From JACPLA01 sp035291905 (lineage in GTDB: Bacteria > Bacteroidota > Ignavibacteria > UBA10030): 64,000 bases of DNA. Below are positions 53,730 through 61,541 of the stretch, piece after piece. The position numbers and the translations under genes were made by a program. The notes under the pieces are model-generated. The model was given only the letters and a program-made list of their open reading frames with translations. It did not search any database and had not been told where the DNA came from. Every line of letters begins with the position of its first letter. The first letter of the stretch is position 1. Location: positions 1 to 64,000 of the forward strand of contig DATDRF010000103.1 in the NCBI GenBank assembly GCA_035291905.1, read 5' to 3'.

Positions 53730-54058
53730 AGGTACAATTGCTCAAAATTTGCCATGGAAGGTCCGGTGACAAGGGCGATACGGCAAATGTGGGACTGATA
53801 GCAAGGAAGAAGGAATACTATCCGCTGATTGAACAGCTTGTGACGGCGGAAAAAGTGAAACATCATTTCCAGGGGATTGTTGAAGGCGATGTGGAGCGGT
53901 TTGAGCTTCCGAATCTGTGGGCTTTAAACTTTCTCCTGCACCATGCCTTGGGCGGGGGCGGGACAAAATCGCTTAAGAATGATGCGCAGGGAAAAACACT
54001 GGCTGCGGCCCTCCTTCGGATGGAGATTGAGCTCCCCGAGGGGACTGTGATCGAATAA
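53726..54058 (+). CDS. AtuA C-terminal domain protein (ferredoxin-like fold)
   Basis: 110 residues from the ATG at 53726, overlapping the AtuA stop as [27 protein letters not shown] matches the start of the AtuA C-terminal domain (short: [12 protein letters not shown]), and [13 protein letters not shown] the end. In many bacteria both domains are one chain of about 590 residues; here they are two coupled genes and probably form a complex. Confidence 0.85.
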   Translation: MKVQLLKICHGRSGDKGDTANVGLIARKKEYYPLIEQLVTAEKVKHHFQGIVEGDVERFELPNLWALNFLLHHALGGGGTKSLKNDAQGKTLAAALLRMEIELPEGTVIE

Positions 54059-54075
54059 TCAGGAGCGAGTTACAG

Positions 54076-55176
54076 ATGTTCGAAGATCTGAGAGAAAAAC
54101 TGAAAGAAGAGAGAGAGCGCCTGACAGCGCTTCGATCGTATCTGAACCTCGATGCGAAAGAGGCTGAGGCTGCGGCATTGCAGGAACAAACGACCACCCC
54201 TCACTTCTGGAACGACAATACGAACGCTCAGAAGGTCATCCAGGAACTCAACAGTCGGAAGGAGTGGATTGAAGCCTGGAAGAAACTCCAGTCTCTTGCC
54301 GACGACACAGGAGCCTTTATCGATCTGGCTGAAGAAGGCAACGAGTCTTCCGCGGCTGCGGATATTGAGAAGGACCTCGGCAGGCTCGAGGCAGAAATCA
54401 AGGCATTGGAATTCAGAAACATGCTGAGCGGTGAGGATGACGAAAAGAATGCCCTGGTCACCATTCACTCGGGTGCAGGCGGAACGGAATCCCAGGACTG
54501 GGCGGAGATGCTCCTGAGAATGTATACCCGTTGGTGCGAAAAGAATCATTTCAAGGTAAGCCTTGTTGAACTGCTCGAAGGCGAGGGGGCGGGCATCAAG
54601 AATGCTACGTTTGAAGTAGTGGGAAAATTCGCCTACGGGTATTTGAAGGCCGAAAGCGGCGTTCATCGCCTCGTGAGAATCTCTCCCTTTGACGCTAACG
54701 CACGCCGGCACACTTCTTTTGCTTCGGTTTTTGTCTATCCCGAGGTAGAGGATGATGTGGAGGTCGAGATCAATCCTGTCGATCTCAAAATCGACACGTA
54801 TCGGTCAGGGGGAAAGGGTGGACAGAATGTCAACAAAGTCGAGACTGCAGTTCGCATCACGCACGTCCCGACCGGAATTGTCGTGGCCTGCCAGCAGGAA
54901 CGATCGCAGTTTCAAAACCGCGAGCGAGCGATGAAAATGCTGAAGTCGCGCATCTATCAAGCCAGAAAAGAAGAGGAAAAAGCGCGGATGAGTGCGATTG
55001 AAAGCACGAAGAAGAAGATCGAATGGGGGAGTCAGATCCGTTCGTATACGTTTCAGCCGTACACGCTTGTCAAGGATCACCGGACGGGCGTTGAAACAAG
55101 CAATGTGCAGGGAGTCATGGATGGCGATATCGACGAGTTTATTAAGAGCTACCTCCTTGAGTCTTCCAAAGCATAG
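54076..55176 (+). CDS. prfB: Peptide chain release factor 2, no programmed frameshift
   Basis: 366 residues in one frame. GGQ at residues 248-250 ([11 protein letters not shown]) and the stop-recognition tripeptide SPF in [12 protein letters not shown] show it is RF2 (reads UGA/UAA). The region equivalent to the E. coli +1 frameshift reads [10 protein letters not shown] without a UGA, so the autoregulatory frameshift is absent. It follows the AtuA pair by 17 bp and precedes the LolC/E genes by 33 bp. Confidence 0.97.
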   Translation: MFEDLREKLKEERERLTALRSYLNLDAKEAEAAALQEQTTTPHFWNDNTNAQKVIQELNSRKEWIEAWKKLQSLADDTGAFIDLAEEGNESSAAADIEKDLGRLEAEIKALEFRNMLSGEDDEKNALVTIHSGAGGTESQDWAEMLLRMYTRWCEKNHFKVSLVELLEGEGAGIKNATFEVVGKFAYGYLKAESGVHRLVRISPFDANARRHTSFASVFVYPEVEDDVEVEINPVDLKIDTYRSGGKGGQNVNKVETAVRITHVPTGIVVACQQERSQFQNRERAMKMLKSRIYQARKEEEKARMSAIESTKKKIEWGSQIRSYTFQPYTLVKDHRTGVETSNVQGVMDGDIDEFIKSYLLESSKA

Positions 55177-55209
55177 CGATTCGCTGAACCCCCGGGAAAT
55201 GCCCCGCCT

Positions 55210-56433
55210 ATGAGTGTCTCTTTCTTTATTGCCCGCCGCTATCTCCGCTCTCGCCGCAACAGTGGATTCATTTCATTTATCACGTTCTTTGCGATTGTGG
55301 GTGTCACGCTTGGCGTGGCGACCCTGATCATTACTCTCTCCATCCTGCGAGGATTTGAGCGGACGATCAAAGAGAACGTCGTCAGCTTTACGGCCCATAT
55401 TCAGGTTTACGGATTTCAGAGCCAGGTGCTCAATAATCCCGAGGTCTCCATCAGAAAAGTGAAACAGCGTTATCCCGAGGTCATTGCCATGGCACCGTAC
55501 GTCTCCCGTGAAGGGATGATCAGGTCAGAAGAAGGGATCGACGGCGTTCTGGTCAAGGGTATCGACCCTGCCAACGACATCTCGGCGGCAAAAGGACATC
55601 TTGTCTCGGGGCAGTACGACCTGGGCCGCCGCGAATCGGGCGTTCAACCGATTGTCATCGGTCAGCGTCTGGCCGATCGTCTGCATGCCTCCGTGGGGAG
55701 CAAGCTTCTTGTCTTCGCACTCGGCGGATATTCATTGACCCTCTCCCAGACGCGCGTGATGCAGTTCGAAGTCTCCGGGATCTACGAGACGGGAATGGAA
55801 GAATACGACGCAAGTTATGTGTACGTCAACCTTGGCAATGCGCAGCGGCTCTTCGAGTTTGGAAATGCAGTTTCGGGATTTGACATTCTCGTGAGCGATA
55901 TTGACAAGATATCGTTGCTGGCGCAGGACATTCCTGCCGATCTCGGTTACCCCCATTACGCCCGAACGATGTATCAAACATACCGCAACCTTTTTTCCTG
56001 GATCGACCTTCAAAAGAGCCAGATCCCCATCATTCTCGCCCTGATCATCCTCGTCGCCACAGTCAATGTCATCGGCACATTGTTGATGATGGTGATGGAG
56101 AAAACGAATGACATTGGCGTACTGCAAACCGTCGGTGCGACGCCGTCGACGATCAGAAGAGTGTTCCTGTATCAGGGATTGTTGATCGGCATTGTCGGGA
56201 CAGTTGCAGGAAATGCTCTTGCCTATGCCCTGTGCTGGATCGAGATGAACTATCGCCTGATTTCGCTGCCGTCCGGCGTTTACTACATGACCCATGTTCC
56301 CATTGACCTGAGCTGGTGGAACTTTGCCCTGGTGAGCGTTGCGGCTATTGCGCTCTGCTATATGTGTTCAGTGATACCTTCTCGCCTTGCCGGAAAGCGC
56401 GATCCCGTTGAGCTCCTTCGGTTTGCATCATGA
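55210..56433 (+). CDS. LolC/LolE-type lipoprotein-releasing permease (first copy)
   Basis: 407 residues. FtsX/MacB-like permease: an N-terminal transmembrane helix (SFITFFAIVGVTLGVATLIITLSI in part), a periplasmic domain (about 55-270) and three C-terminal helices (IPIILALIILVATVNVIG, etc.). The first cytoplasmic segment RRYLRSRRNSGFIS matches LolC/E. With the two downstream genes it forms an ABC complex that extracts lipoproteins from the inner membrane. ATGA overlap with the second permease. Confidence 0.9.
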   Translation: MSVSFFIARRYLRSRRNSGFISFITFFAIVGVTLGVATLIITLSILRGFERTIKENVVSFTAHIQVYGFQSQVLNNPEVSIRKVKQRYPEVIAMAPYVSREGMIRSEEGIDGVLVKGIDPANDISAAKGHLVSGQYDLGRRESGVQPIVIGQRLADRLHASVGSKLLVFALGGYSLTLSQTRVMQFEVSGIYETGMEEYDASYVYVNLGNAQRLFEFGNAVSGFDILVSDIDKISLLAQDIPADLGYPHYARTMYQTYRNLFSWIDLQKSQIPIILALIILVATVNVIGTLLMMVMEKTNDIGVLQTVGATPSTIRRVFLYQGLLIGIVGTVAGNALAYALCWIEMNYRLISLPSGVYYMTHVPIDLSWWNFALVSVAAIALCYMCSVIPSRLAGKRDPVELLRFAS

Positions 56434-57656
56434 AACTTGAACAAGCCATAGCGCTCCGTTATCTGAAGTCGAAACGCAAGGTAGGGTTTGTCACCGTCAT
56501 CTCATTTATTTCTATTGTCGGTGTTACCATCGGCGTGGCTGCTCTGGTCATCGTCCTTTCAGTGTTCAACGGTTTCAACGGCTTGGTCACATCCATTCTG
56601 ACGGAATTCGATCCTCATTTGAGGGTCGAACGGCTTAGCCCCGGAGATCAGGCCGACTACGACCGCCTCTCATTCTTTCTCTCCTCGGATAGCGATGTCC
56701 AGGGATTCGCCCCCTTCGTGTCCGGGAAAGCGCTCATCGTTTCACGAAACATGAATCGGGTCATCAACGTGAAGGGGCTTGATGAAACGCTTGTTGACAA
56801 GGTTTCCGGATTACGGGATAAACTCGTGCTCGGCGAACTCGATTTTCAGGCGAGGAACGGCTCGGGGATGGTCATAGGACTCACCTTGGCCGACAGGCTT
56901 GGAGTCGTCGTGGGGGATACACTTTCCGTGGTCAGTCCGGCAGGCTCGGAGTTTGCGCTGCTCCAGATTGGCCAACCCCTCATCCGCCGATTTGTGGTTT
57001 CGGGCATCTATGAGTCGAACAACAAGGAGTACGATGCGTACTATGCGTACGTCGGTTTGGATGCGGGCCGCGCGCTCTTTAGCCTGGGGAATCAGGTCCA
57101 GGGAGTGGAGATAAGGTTGAGCGACATCGACGTGACCAGTCAGTTTGAAGGGCGGATGAGGACGAACTTCGGCTCGGATTACCGAATCCTGACGTGGTAC
57201 GACTTGCATCGGGAACTCTATTCTGTCATGCAGATCGAACGCTGGATGGCGTACGTGATCCTGTGCATGATTGTCGGTGTTGCGTCGTTCAACCTCCTCG
57301 GATCGCTCACAATGTCTGTGATCGAGAAGACGCGCGATATCGGGATTCTCAAAACAATGGGGGCCACACGGGAAATGATCCAGAAGATTTTCATGAACCA
57401 GGGCCTGTTCGTGGGAATCCTCGGATCTCTGTTCGGAGTCCTCTTGGGAGTTCTGGTTGTCTATCTGCAACAAGAGTTTCATTTGGTTCCGCTTGATCCT
57501 ACAGTTTATATCATTCCTGCCATTCCGGTCGAATTGCACGTCATGGATCTCATCTTGGTTTCTCTCACCGGGATCGGACTTTGTTCGGTCGCTGCATACT
57601 ATCCGGCACGCAGGGCCGCGGCCCTTGTCCCGGTGGAGGCTATTCGATGGGAGTAA
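56430..57656 (+). CDS. LolC/LolE-type lipoprotein-releasing permease (second copy)
   Basis: 408 residues, same topology and motifs as its neighbour (LRYLKSKRKVGFVTVISFISIVG in part; GILKTMGATREMIQKIFMNQGL). The pair is consistent with a LolC-LolE heterodimer, as in Proteobacteria, though which is which cannot be told. It overlaps lolD by 10 bp. Confidence 0.9.
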   Translation: MKLEQAIALRYLKSKRKVGFVTVISFISIVGVTIGVAALVIVLSVFNGFNGLVTSILTEFDPHLRVERLSPGDQADYDRLSFFLSSDSDVQGFAPFVSGKALIVSRNMNRVINVKGLDETLVDKVSGLRDKLVLGELDFQARNGSGMVIGLTLADRLGVVVGDTLSVVSPAGSEFALLQIGQPLIRRFVVSGIYESNNKEYDAYYAYVGLDAGRALFSLGNQVQGVEIRLSDIDVTSQFEGRMRTNFGSDYRILTWYDLHRELYSVMQIERWMAYVILCMIVGVASFNLLGSLTMSVIEKTRDIGILKTMGATREMIQKIFMNQGLFVGILGSLFGVLLGVLVVYLQQEFHLVPLDPTVYIIPAIPVELHVMDLILVSLTGIGLCSVAAYYPARRAAALVPVEAIRWE

Positions 57657-58363
57657 CGAGACGGCACATCTTCGTGAAAGCCGAGAACCTCTGGAAGGAG
57701 TTTCCGACGGGTAAAGACGAAACACTTCAGGTCCTGAAGGGGGTCGATATTGAGATCAAACAGGGAGAAATCGTCGTTATTATCGGTCCTTCGGGATCGG
57801 GCAAAAGTACGCTTCTTCACATTCTTGGAGGCCTTGACCGTCCAACCTCCGGCCTGGTGTCTGTCGGGGGAAACAACATCTTCACGTTCAGTGAAGAGGA
57901 GAGGGCGACGTTTCGCAATACCAAGCTGGGATTCGTTTTTCAGTTTCATCACCTTCTTCCAGAGTTCACCGCTCTTGAGAATGTCGCCATGCCCGGGCTT
58001 GTCAAAGGTGAATCCCTCAAAAGTGCCCGTCCGCGTGCGGAACTCTTACTGACAGAGGTAGGCCTTGCCGAACGATTGGATCACAAGCCGAGTGAGCTTT
58101 CCGGCGGTGAACAGCAAAGGGTGGCTGTGGCGAGGGCGCTGATGAACGATCCGTTGTTGGTGCTGGCGGATGAACCGTCGGGAAATTTGGACGAAGAGAA
58201 CGGCCTCAAGCTGCATCGACTGCTTGTCGATCTCGCCAAGAAGCGCGGGCTGACGTTCCTTATTGCCACGCATAATCCGGACCTGACACGAAGGGGGGAT
58301 CGTGTTATGAAACTTGGCGACGGAAAACTCGGCCCTTCACGCGCCGGTGCCCATATTGTCTAG
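57647..58363 (+). CDS. lolD: Lipoprotein-releasing ABC transporter ATPase LolD
   Basis: 238 residues from the ATG at 57647 (a longer frame from 57581 lies in the permease). Walker A GPSGSGKS (47-54), signature LSGGEQQRVAVARAL, Walker B VLADEPSGNLD, H-loop IATHN. The start VKAENLWKEF and the RNTKLGFVFQFHHLLPEF (short: FQFHHLLPEFTALEN) are typical of LolD. Supplies energy for the two permeases. Confidence 0.93.
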   Translation: MGVTRRHIFVKAENLWKEFPTGKDETLQVLKGVDIEIKQGEIVVIIGPSGSGKSTLLHILGGLDRPTSGLVSVGGNNIFTFSEEERATFRNTKLGFVFQFHHLLPEFTALENVAMPGLVKGESLKSARPRAELLLTEVGLAERLDHKPSELSGGEQQRVAVARALMNDPLLVLADEPSGNLDEENGLKLHRLLVDLAKKRGLTFLIATHNPDLTRRGDRVMKLGDGKLGPSRAGAHIV

Positions 58364-58389
58364 GCGGTTCGTCGCGGGTCGCGGCAATG

Positions 58390-58397
58390 CAGTCTTG
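58390..58397. repeat. Left 8-bp target-site duplication of MITE-like element 2
   Basis: CAGTCTTG, repeated exactly at 58555-58562. Confidence 0.85.
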
Positions 58398-58554
58398 GGT
58401 AGTGTCTCAATTTGGATGTAGTTCTTAACGCAGAGACCTGCCTGCGTGCCGACGATCCCAAGTCGAAATTCCCGATGAGTGTTCACTTCGGCAGGCAGGT
58501 CTGCGTCCTTTGCGACTCTGCGTTGTAGTCTATAATCGAAATTGAGACACTACC
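58398..58554. mobile_element. MITE-like element, copy 2 (157 bp)
   Basis: Perfect 16-bp terminal inverted repeats GGTAGTGTCTCAATTT (58398-58413) and their reverse complement (58539-58554), with exact 8-bp direct repeats outside. Interior blocks are shared with copy 1; an inner pair AACGCAGAG/CTCTGCGTT lets the element fold on itself. It lies 34 bp after lolD and fills about half of the 328-bp gap before the DUF3098-like gene. It contains no ORF. Confidence 0.85.
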
Positions 58555-58562
58555 CAGTCTTG
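58555..58562. repeat. Right 8-bp target-site duplication of MITE-like element 2
   Basis: CAGTCTTG, identical to 58390-58397. Confidence 0.85.
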
Positions 58563-58587
58563 ACTTTTGTTCAGAAAAAAGTAAATT
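58560..58587 (+). promoter_or_regulatory. Candidate promoter adjoining MITE copy 2
   Basis: TTGACT (58560-58565), 16 bp, TAAATT (58582-58587). The TTG of the -35 box is the end of the target-site duplication. A transcript from here would meet a small dyad (GACAGT/ACTGTC, 58603-58624) and then the terminator at 58641 before the next gene. Confidence 0.35.
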
Positions 58588-58640
58588 ATCATTGACCCCG
58601 CCGACAGTTTCTCCCCTGACTGTCTGCATCATTGGGTCGG

Positions 58641-58670
58641 GCCCGGCGTTTCCCCAACGCTGGGCTTTTT
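58641..58670 (+). terminator. Rho-independent terminator upstream of the DUF3098-like gene
   Basis: Stem GCCCGGCGTT/AACGCTGGGC (58641-58650 with 58656-58665, one G-U), loop TCCCC, then TTTTT. It may close the lolCDE transcript or act as an attenuator for the gene starting 21 bp later. Confidence 0.85.
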
Positions 58671-58691
58671 GTTACGACAACAAGGAGTACC

Positions 58692-58973
58692 ATGGCTCGG
58701 GAACAAAAGTCGCAAAAGAGAAAGACCGCAGTTCATACGCTCCCGCTTACGAAGCGGAACTATCAGATTCTGGGCGGTGCATTGGTTTGCATCGCCGCAG
58801 GGTACTTTGCCCTCGGACAGGAACCCTGGGATGGGTTTCTCCCTCTCATTGTAGCCCCGGTGTTGTTGGTGCTCGGGTATTGCGTACTTGTCCCATTTGG
58901 GATCTTATACCGAAAAAAGGGTGAGCAGCCGGGGACAGCAGAACCGGCTGAAGAGATCAAGACTCCTGCTTGA
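58692..58973 (+). CDS. Small two-helix membrane protein (DUF3098-like)
   Basis: 93 residues from the ATG at 58692, with AAGGAG 6 bp upstream. A basic N-terminus (REQKSQKRK), then PLTKRNYQILGGALVCIAAGYFAL (first helix; short: NYQILGGALVCIAAGYF) and LIVAPVLLVLGYCVLVPFGIL (second helix within), and a charged tail. Length and the K/R-NY-x-h-h-hG start of the first helix match DUF3098 proteins of Bacteroidota. Function unknown. Confidence 0.7.
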   Translation: MAREQKSQKRKTAVHTLPLTKRNYQILGGALVCIAAGYFALGQEPWDGFLPLIVAPVLLVLGYCVLVPFGILYRKKGEQPGTAEPAEEIKTPA

Positions 58974-58998
58974 AGATCGGCGCTTTTTTCTGTAATTT
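58970..58998 (+). promoter_or_regulatory. Candidate promoter of tRNA-Lys/tRNA-Leu
   Basis: TTGAAG (58970-58975), 17 bp, TAATTT (58993-58998); start predicted near 59005, 25 nt before tRNA-Lys. The -35 box overlaps the stop of the DUF3098-like gene. Confidence 0.45.
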
Positions 58999-59029
58999 GC
59001 AAAAAGTTTCGGGCCATTGAGCCCGTCGC

Positions 59030-59101
59030 GGGCGTGTAGCTCAGGGGTAGAGCATCTGCCTTTTAAGCAGAGGGTCGGTGGTTCGAGCCCACCCACGCTC
59101 A
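59030..59101 (+). tRNA. tRNA-Lys (anticodon TTT)
   Basis: 72 nt. Acceptor GGGCGTG/CACGCTC (one G-T), D-stem GCTC/GAGC, anticodon stem TCTGC/GCAGA with loop CTTTTAA (anticodon TTT), T-arm GGTGG-TTCGAGC-CCACC, discriminator A; no CCA encoded. Confidence 0.97.
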
Positions 59102-59174
59102 CAACTGGAAAATTGGAAATTGTAAAAGGAACATTTCAATTTTCAATTACCAATTTTTCAATTCTCAATGTTAG

Positions 59175-59258
59175 GCCCGGATGGTGGAACTGGCAGACAC
59201 ACCGTCTTGAGGGGGCGGCGCCTGAAAAGGCATGCGAGTTCAAGTCTCGCTCCGGGCA
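59175..59258 (+). tRNA. tRNA-Leu (anticodon GAG)
   Basis: 84 nt with the long variable arm of a type II tRNA. Acceptor GCCCGGA/TCCGGGC, anticodon stem CCGTC/GGCGG with loop TTGAGGG (anticodon GAG), variable arm CGCCTGAAAAGGCATG region, T-arm GCGAG-TTCAAGT-CTCGC, discriminator A; no CCA encoded. It follows tRNA-Lys after a 73-bp AT-rich spacer. Confidence 0.95.
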
Positions 59259-59291
59259 CAACGGTCAACCAATATAAAGGAGGTCGGACTA

Positions 59292-60059
59292 ATGAGAAGA
59301 GGTCTTTTTGTGCTGATGTTGCTCATGGTCTTTTCGGTTCTTCTGAACGCCCAATCGCCCAGCGATGATCAGAAGAATGAGGCAAAAAAGCTGTTCAACG
59401 AGGCCAATGGTCTGTTTCGTGCTGGCAACTACCTTGCAGCTCTTGAAAAGGGCAAGGCTGCGCTCACCATAGAAGAGGACCATCGATATCATTACCTGGT
59501 GGGGCTTTGCTATAAGAACAGCAAACAATATGACAATGCCATTGCGTCTTTTTTTGCGTCAATAAAGGTGACGCCAAACTTCCCAGGAAGCCACAACGCG
59601 CTCGGCGGGGTCTATCTTGTTCAGGGAAACTACGATCAGTCTATCGAATCATTCAAGACTGCTTTGAAATACGATTCGAAGCTGAAACCGTCCCTTGCGG
59701 GTATCGTCGAAGCGTACGCCGGGAAAGTGCAGCAGCTGCTGGAAGCGGGAAAGTTTGAAGAGGCCGGGACCATGGCAGACGAGGCCCTTCAGCAGCATTC
59801 GGATAACAGTAAACTCTATCTCGTTGCGGCCCGGGTATACAACAGGCTCGAAAACGCTGAAAAGGCCCTTGAAGCGGCAAATCAGGCCCTCAAGTTCAAG
59901 AAGGGAAAGTCAAAAGGGGCCGAGTATTTTGAGATAGGGGTCGCCTACAAGAAGATGAAGGAGTACGACAAAGCCCGAAGCGCATTTGGCGAAGCACGCA
60001 AGGATGTTGCCTACAGCCGCAATGCGCAATACGAGCTTGACGGATTAAAGGGGAAGTAA
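59292..60059 (+). CDS. Exported TPR-repeat protein
   Basis: 255 residues from the ATG at 59292, with AAAGGAGG upstream. Signal peptide MRRGLFVLMLLMVFSVLLNA, cleavage after LNA. Then about five TPR units (LFRAGNYLAALEKGKAAL, QYDNAIASFFASIKVTPNF, NYDQSIESFKTALKYDSKL, etc.). A periplasmic scaffold role is inferred. It has its own downstream terminator and may be read from the tRNA promoter. Confidence 0.8.
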   Translation: MRRGLFVLMLLMVFSVLLNAQSPSDDQKNEAKKLFNEANGLFRAGNYLAALEKGKAALTIEEDHRYHYLVGLCYKNSKQYDNAIASFFASIKVTPNFPGSHNALGGVYLVQGNYDQSIESFKTALKYDSKLKPSLAGIVEAYAGKVQQLLEAGKFEEAGTMADEALQQHSDNSKLYLVAARVYNRLENAEKALEAANQALKFKKGKSKGAEYFEIGVAYKKMKEYDKARSAFGEARKDVAYSRNAQYELDGLKGK

Positions 60060-60079
60060 GAGAGTCTTGCGAACCGACG

Positions 60080-60110
60080 AAGGGACGATGGAAGTCGTCC
60101 CTTTTTTTTT
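60080..60110 (+). terminator. Rho-independent terminator after the TPR gene
   Basis: Perfect 9-bp stem AAGGGACGA/TCGTCCCTT (60080-60088 with 60095-60103), 6-nt loop, T9 run ending at 60110. Confidence 0.95.
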
Positions 60111-60121
60111 GATGATAGCAA

Positions 60122-60736
60122 ATGGATTCCGCGAATAACGCTCTTACAGAGAGAGAACGGTGCTGCATTTCGATTGCAGCACTCTTTGCGCTTCAACGGC
60201 GCACCGATGCATACCATTTGTTGCGGGTAATCCTCAGGAGGTATTCGTTCCCCACGGTGTTTCTCGAGGAACTCTTCGTCCACCTTTCTCTTGTGCTCGG
60301 TTTTCCCGCGATGCTTGAAGGCCTGGAGTTTGTGAGAACAATTCGACCGGCGGATACGAGGAGAGTAAGGAAAAGGCCGTCCGGAGGAGGGAAGAAGATA
60401 CTCGGACGAATCTACGGTGCGCAAACCAAAAAGCTTCTTCAGAACATCAGTCGCATTCATCCCGATGCGCGATCGATGATTGTGAACGACGTCTATGGGA
60501 GGGTCTTCGCGCGGCCGGGGCTTTCGCTGAAAGAACGCGAACTGATCAATGTGACAGTACTTGCTCTCCAGGGACTCGATCGCCAACTCTATTCTCATCT
60601 GAGAGGTTCGCTTCGCCTCGGCTTTCATGTTGCGACGATGCGTGAAGCGCTGGTGCTCGTCCAGAGGGTGAGCAAACGAAAGATGCGAACAGCCCGTTCA
60701 CTCCTTCGCGTGGTTGTGTCTCAAAGGAAGAAGTAG
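60122..60736 (+). CDS. Carboxymuconolactone decarboxylase-family protein
   Basis: 204 residues. The C-terminal half has the CMD/AhpD-like helical core (YGRVFARPGLSLKERELINV, short of the catalytic CxxC), and the N-terminal half (LTERERCCISIAALFALQRR) looks like a diverged second copy with Cys-Cys at residues 14-15. AhpD-type peroxidase CxxC is missing, so catalysis is uncertain. It starts 11 bp after the terminator; acyP follows after 14 bp. Confidence 0.7.
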   Translation: MDSANNALTERERCCISIAALFALQRRTDAYHLLRVILRRYSFPTVFLEELFVHLSLVLGFPAMLEGLEFVRTIRPADTRRVRKRPSGGGKKILGRIYGAQTKKLLQNISRIHPDARSMIVNDVYGRVFARPGLSLKERELINVTVLALQGLDRQLYSHLRGSLRLGFHVATMREALVLVQRVSKRKMRTARSLLRVVVSQRKK

Positions 60737-60750
60737 TAACTTCGGCTCTG

Positions 60751-61023
60751 ATGAGTACCGCCGCGCACATTGTTGTCAGAGGATTGGTGCAGGGGGTGGG
60801 ATTTCGTTATTTTGTCGCACGGAACGCGGACCGGTTTAACATCCGGGGGTATGTCAAGAATCTCTACAATGGTGACGTTGAAATCGTTGCAGAGGGGGAG
60901 AGGGGCCCGATTGAAATGCTCATTAAAGAGGTCAAGGTTGGCCCACGATCAGCCCAGGTGGCCGATTGCATCATCGAGTGGGCAAATCCCGCCAATTCGT
61001 TCAAAGGATTTGAGATCAGGTGA
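60751..61023 (+). CDS. acyP: Acylphosphatase
   Basis: 90 residues. GLVQGVGFRYFVARNA holds the substrate-binding Arg, and GYVKNLYNGDVEIVAEG the catalytic Asn. Hydrolyses acyl phosphates. The ATG is at 60751; the stop overlaps the GTG of ispF. Confidence 0.93.
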   Translation: MSTAAHIVVRGLVQGVGFRYFVARNADRFNIRGYVKNLYNGDVEIVAEGERGPIEMLIKEVKVGPRSAQVADCIIEWANPANSFKGFEIR

Positions 61024-61541
61024 AACCCTTCCGTCACGTTCGAACCGGCATCGGCTACGATGTTCATGCATTTGGCCCGAAAAGGAAATTGATTCTGGGG
61101 GGCGTCCGAATCCCCTCGTTGTTGGGCCTTGAAGGGCACTCAGACGCCGACGCTCTCCTGCACGCCATCGGTGATGCCTTGCTTGGCTCCGCTGGTCTCG
61201 GGGATATCGGCAGACACTTTCCGAACACCAACCGACGCTACAAAAATATCTCAAGCCTGCGGTTGGTTCGCGCAATTGGCGTTATGATCAGGCAACATGG
61301 CTACCTCATCGGCAACATTGATACAACCGTCGTGCTCGAAAAACCGAGGCTGGCGCCGTATGTTCCGGCCATGCGGAAAGCGATCGCCCGGGCTTTGAAA
61401 ATCAAGCCTGCACAGGTTTCTGTGAAAGCGACGACCAACGAGAACCTTGGATTTATCGGTCGCGGTCAGGGATGCGCCGCTCTTGCCGTTGCCACAATCT
61501 TCCCTTCAGACGAGAAGACCGGTGCAGGAATTCGTCGATAG
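61020..61541 (+). CDS. ispF: 2-C-methyl-D-erythritol 2,4-cyclodiphosphate synthase
   Basis: 173 residues from a GTG start. GIGYDVHAF (metal-binding Asp and His), EGHSDADALLHAIGDALLG and VKATTNENLGFIGRGQG are diagnostic. Fifth MEP-pathway enzyme; with ispH it fixes the isoprenoid route. It overlaps acyP by 4 bp and the DedA gene by about 20 bp. Confidence 0.96.
   Translation: MKPFRHVRTGIGYDVHAFGPKRKLILGGVRIPSLLGLEGHSDADALLHAIGDALLGSAGLGDIGRHFPNTNRRYKNISSLRLVRAIGVMIRQHGYLIGNIDTTVVLEKPRLAPYVPAMRKAIARALKIKPAQVSVKATTNENLGFIGRGQGCAALAVATIFPSDEKTGAGIRR

Noticed and set aside
60122..60736. AhpD-type peroxidase
   Set aside because: The CxxC redox pair expected in AhpD is not present in the CMD core, so only family membership is claimed.
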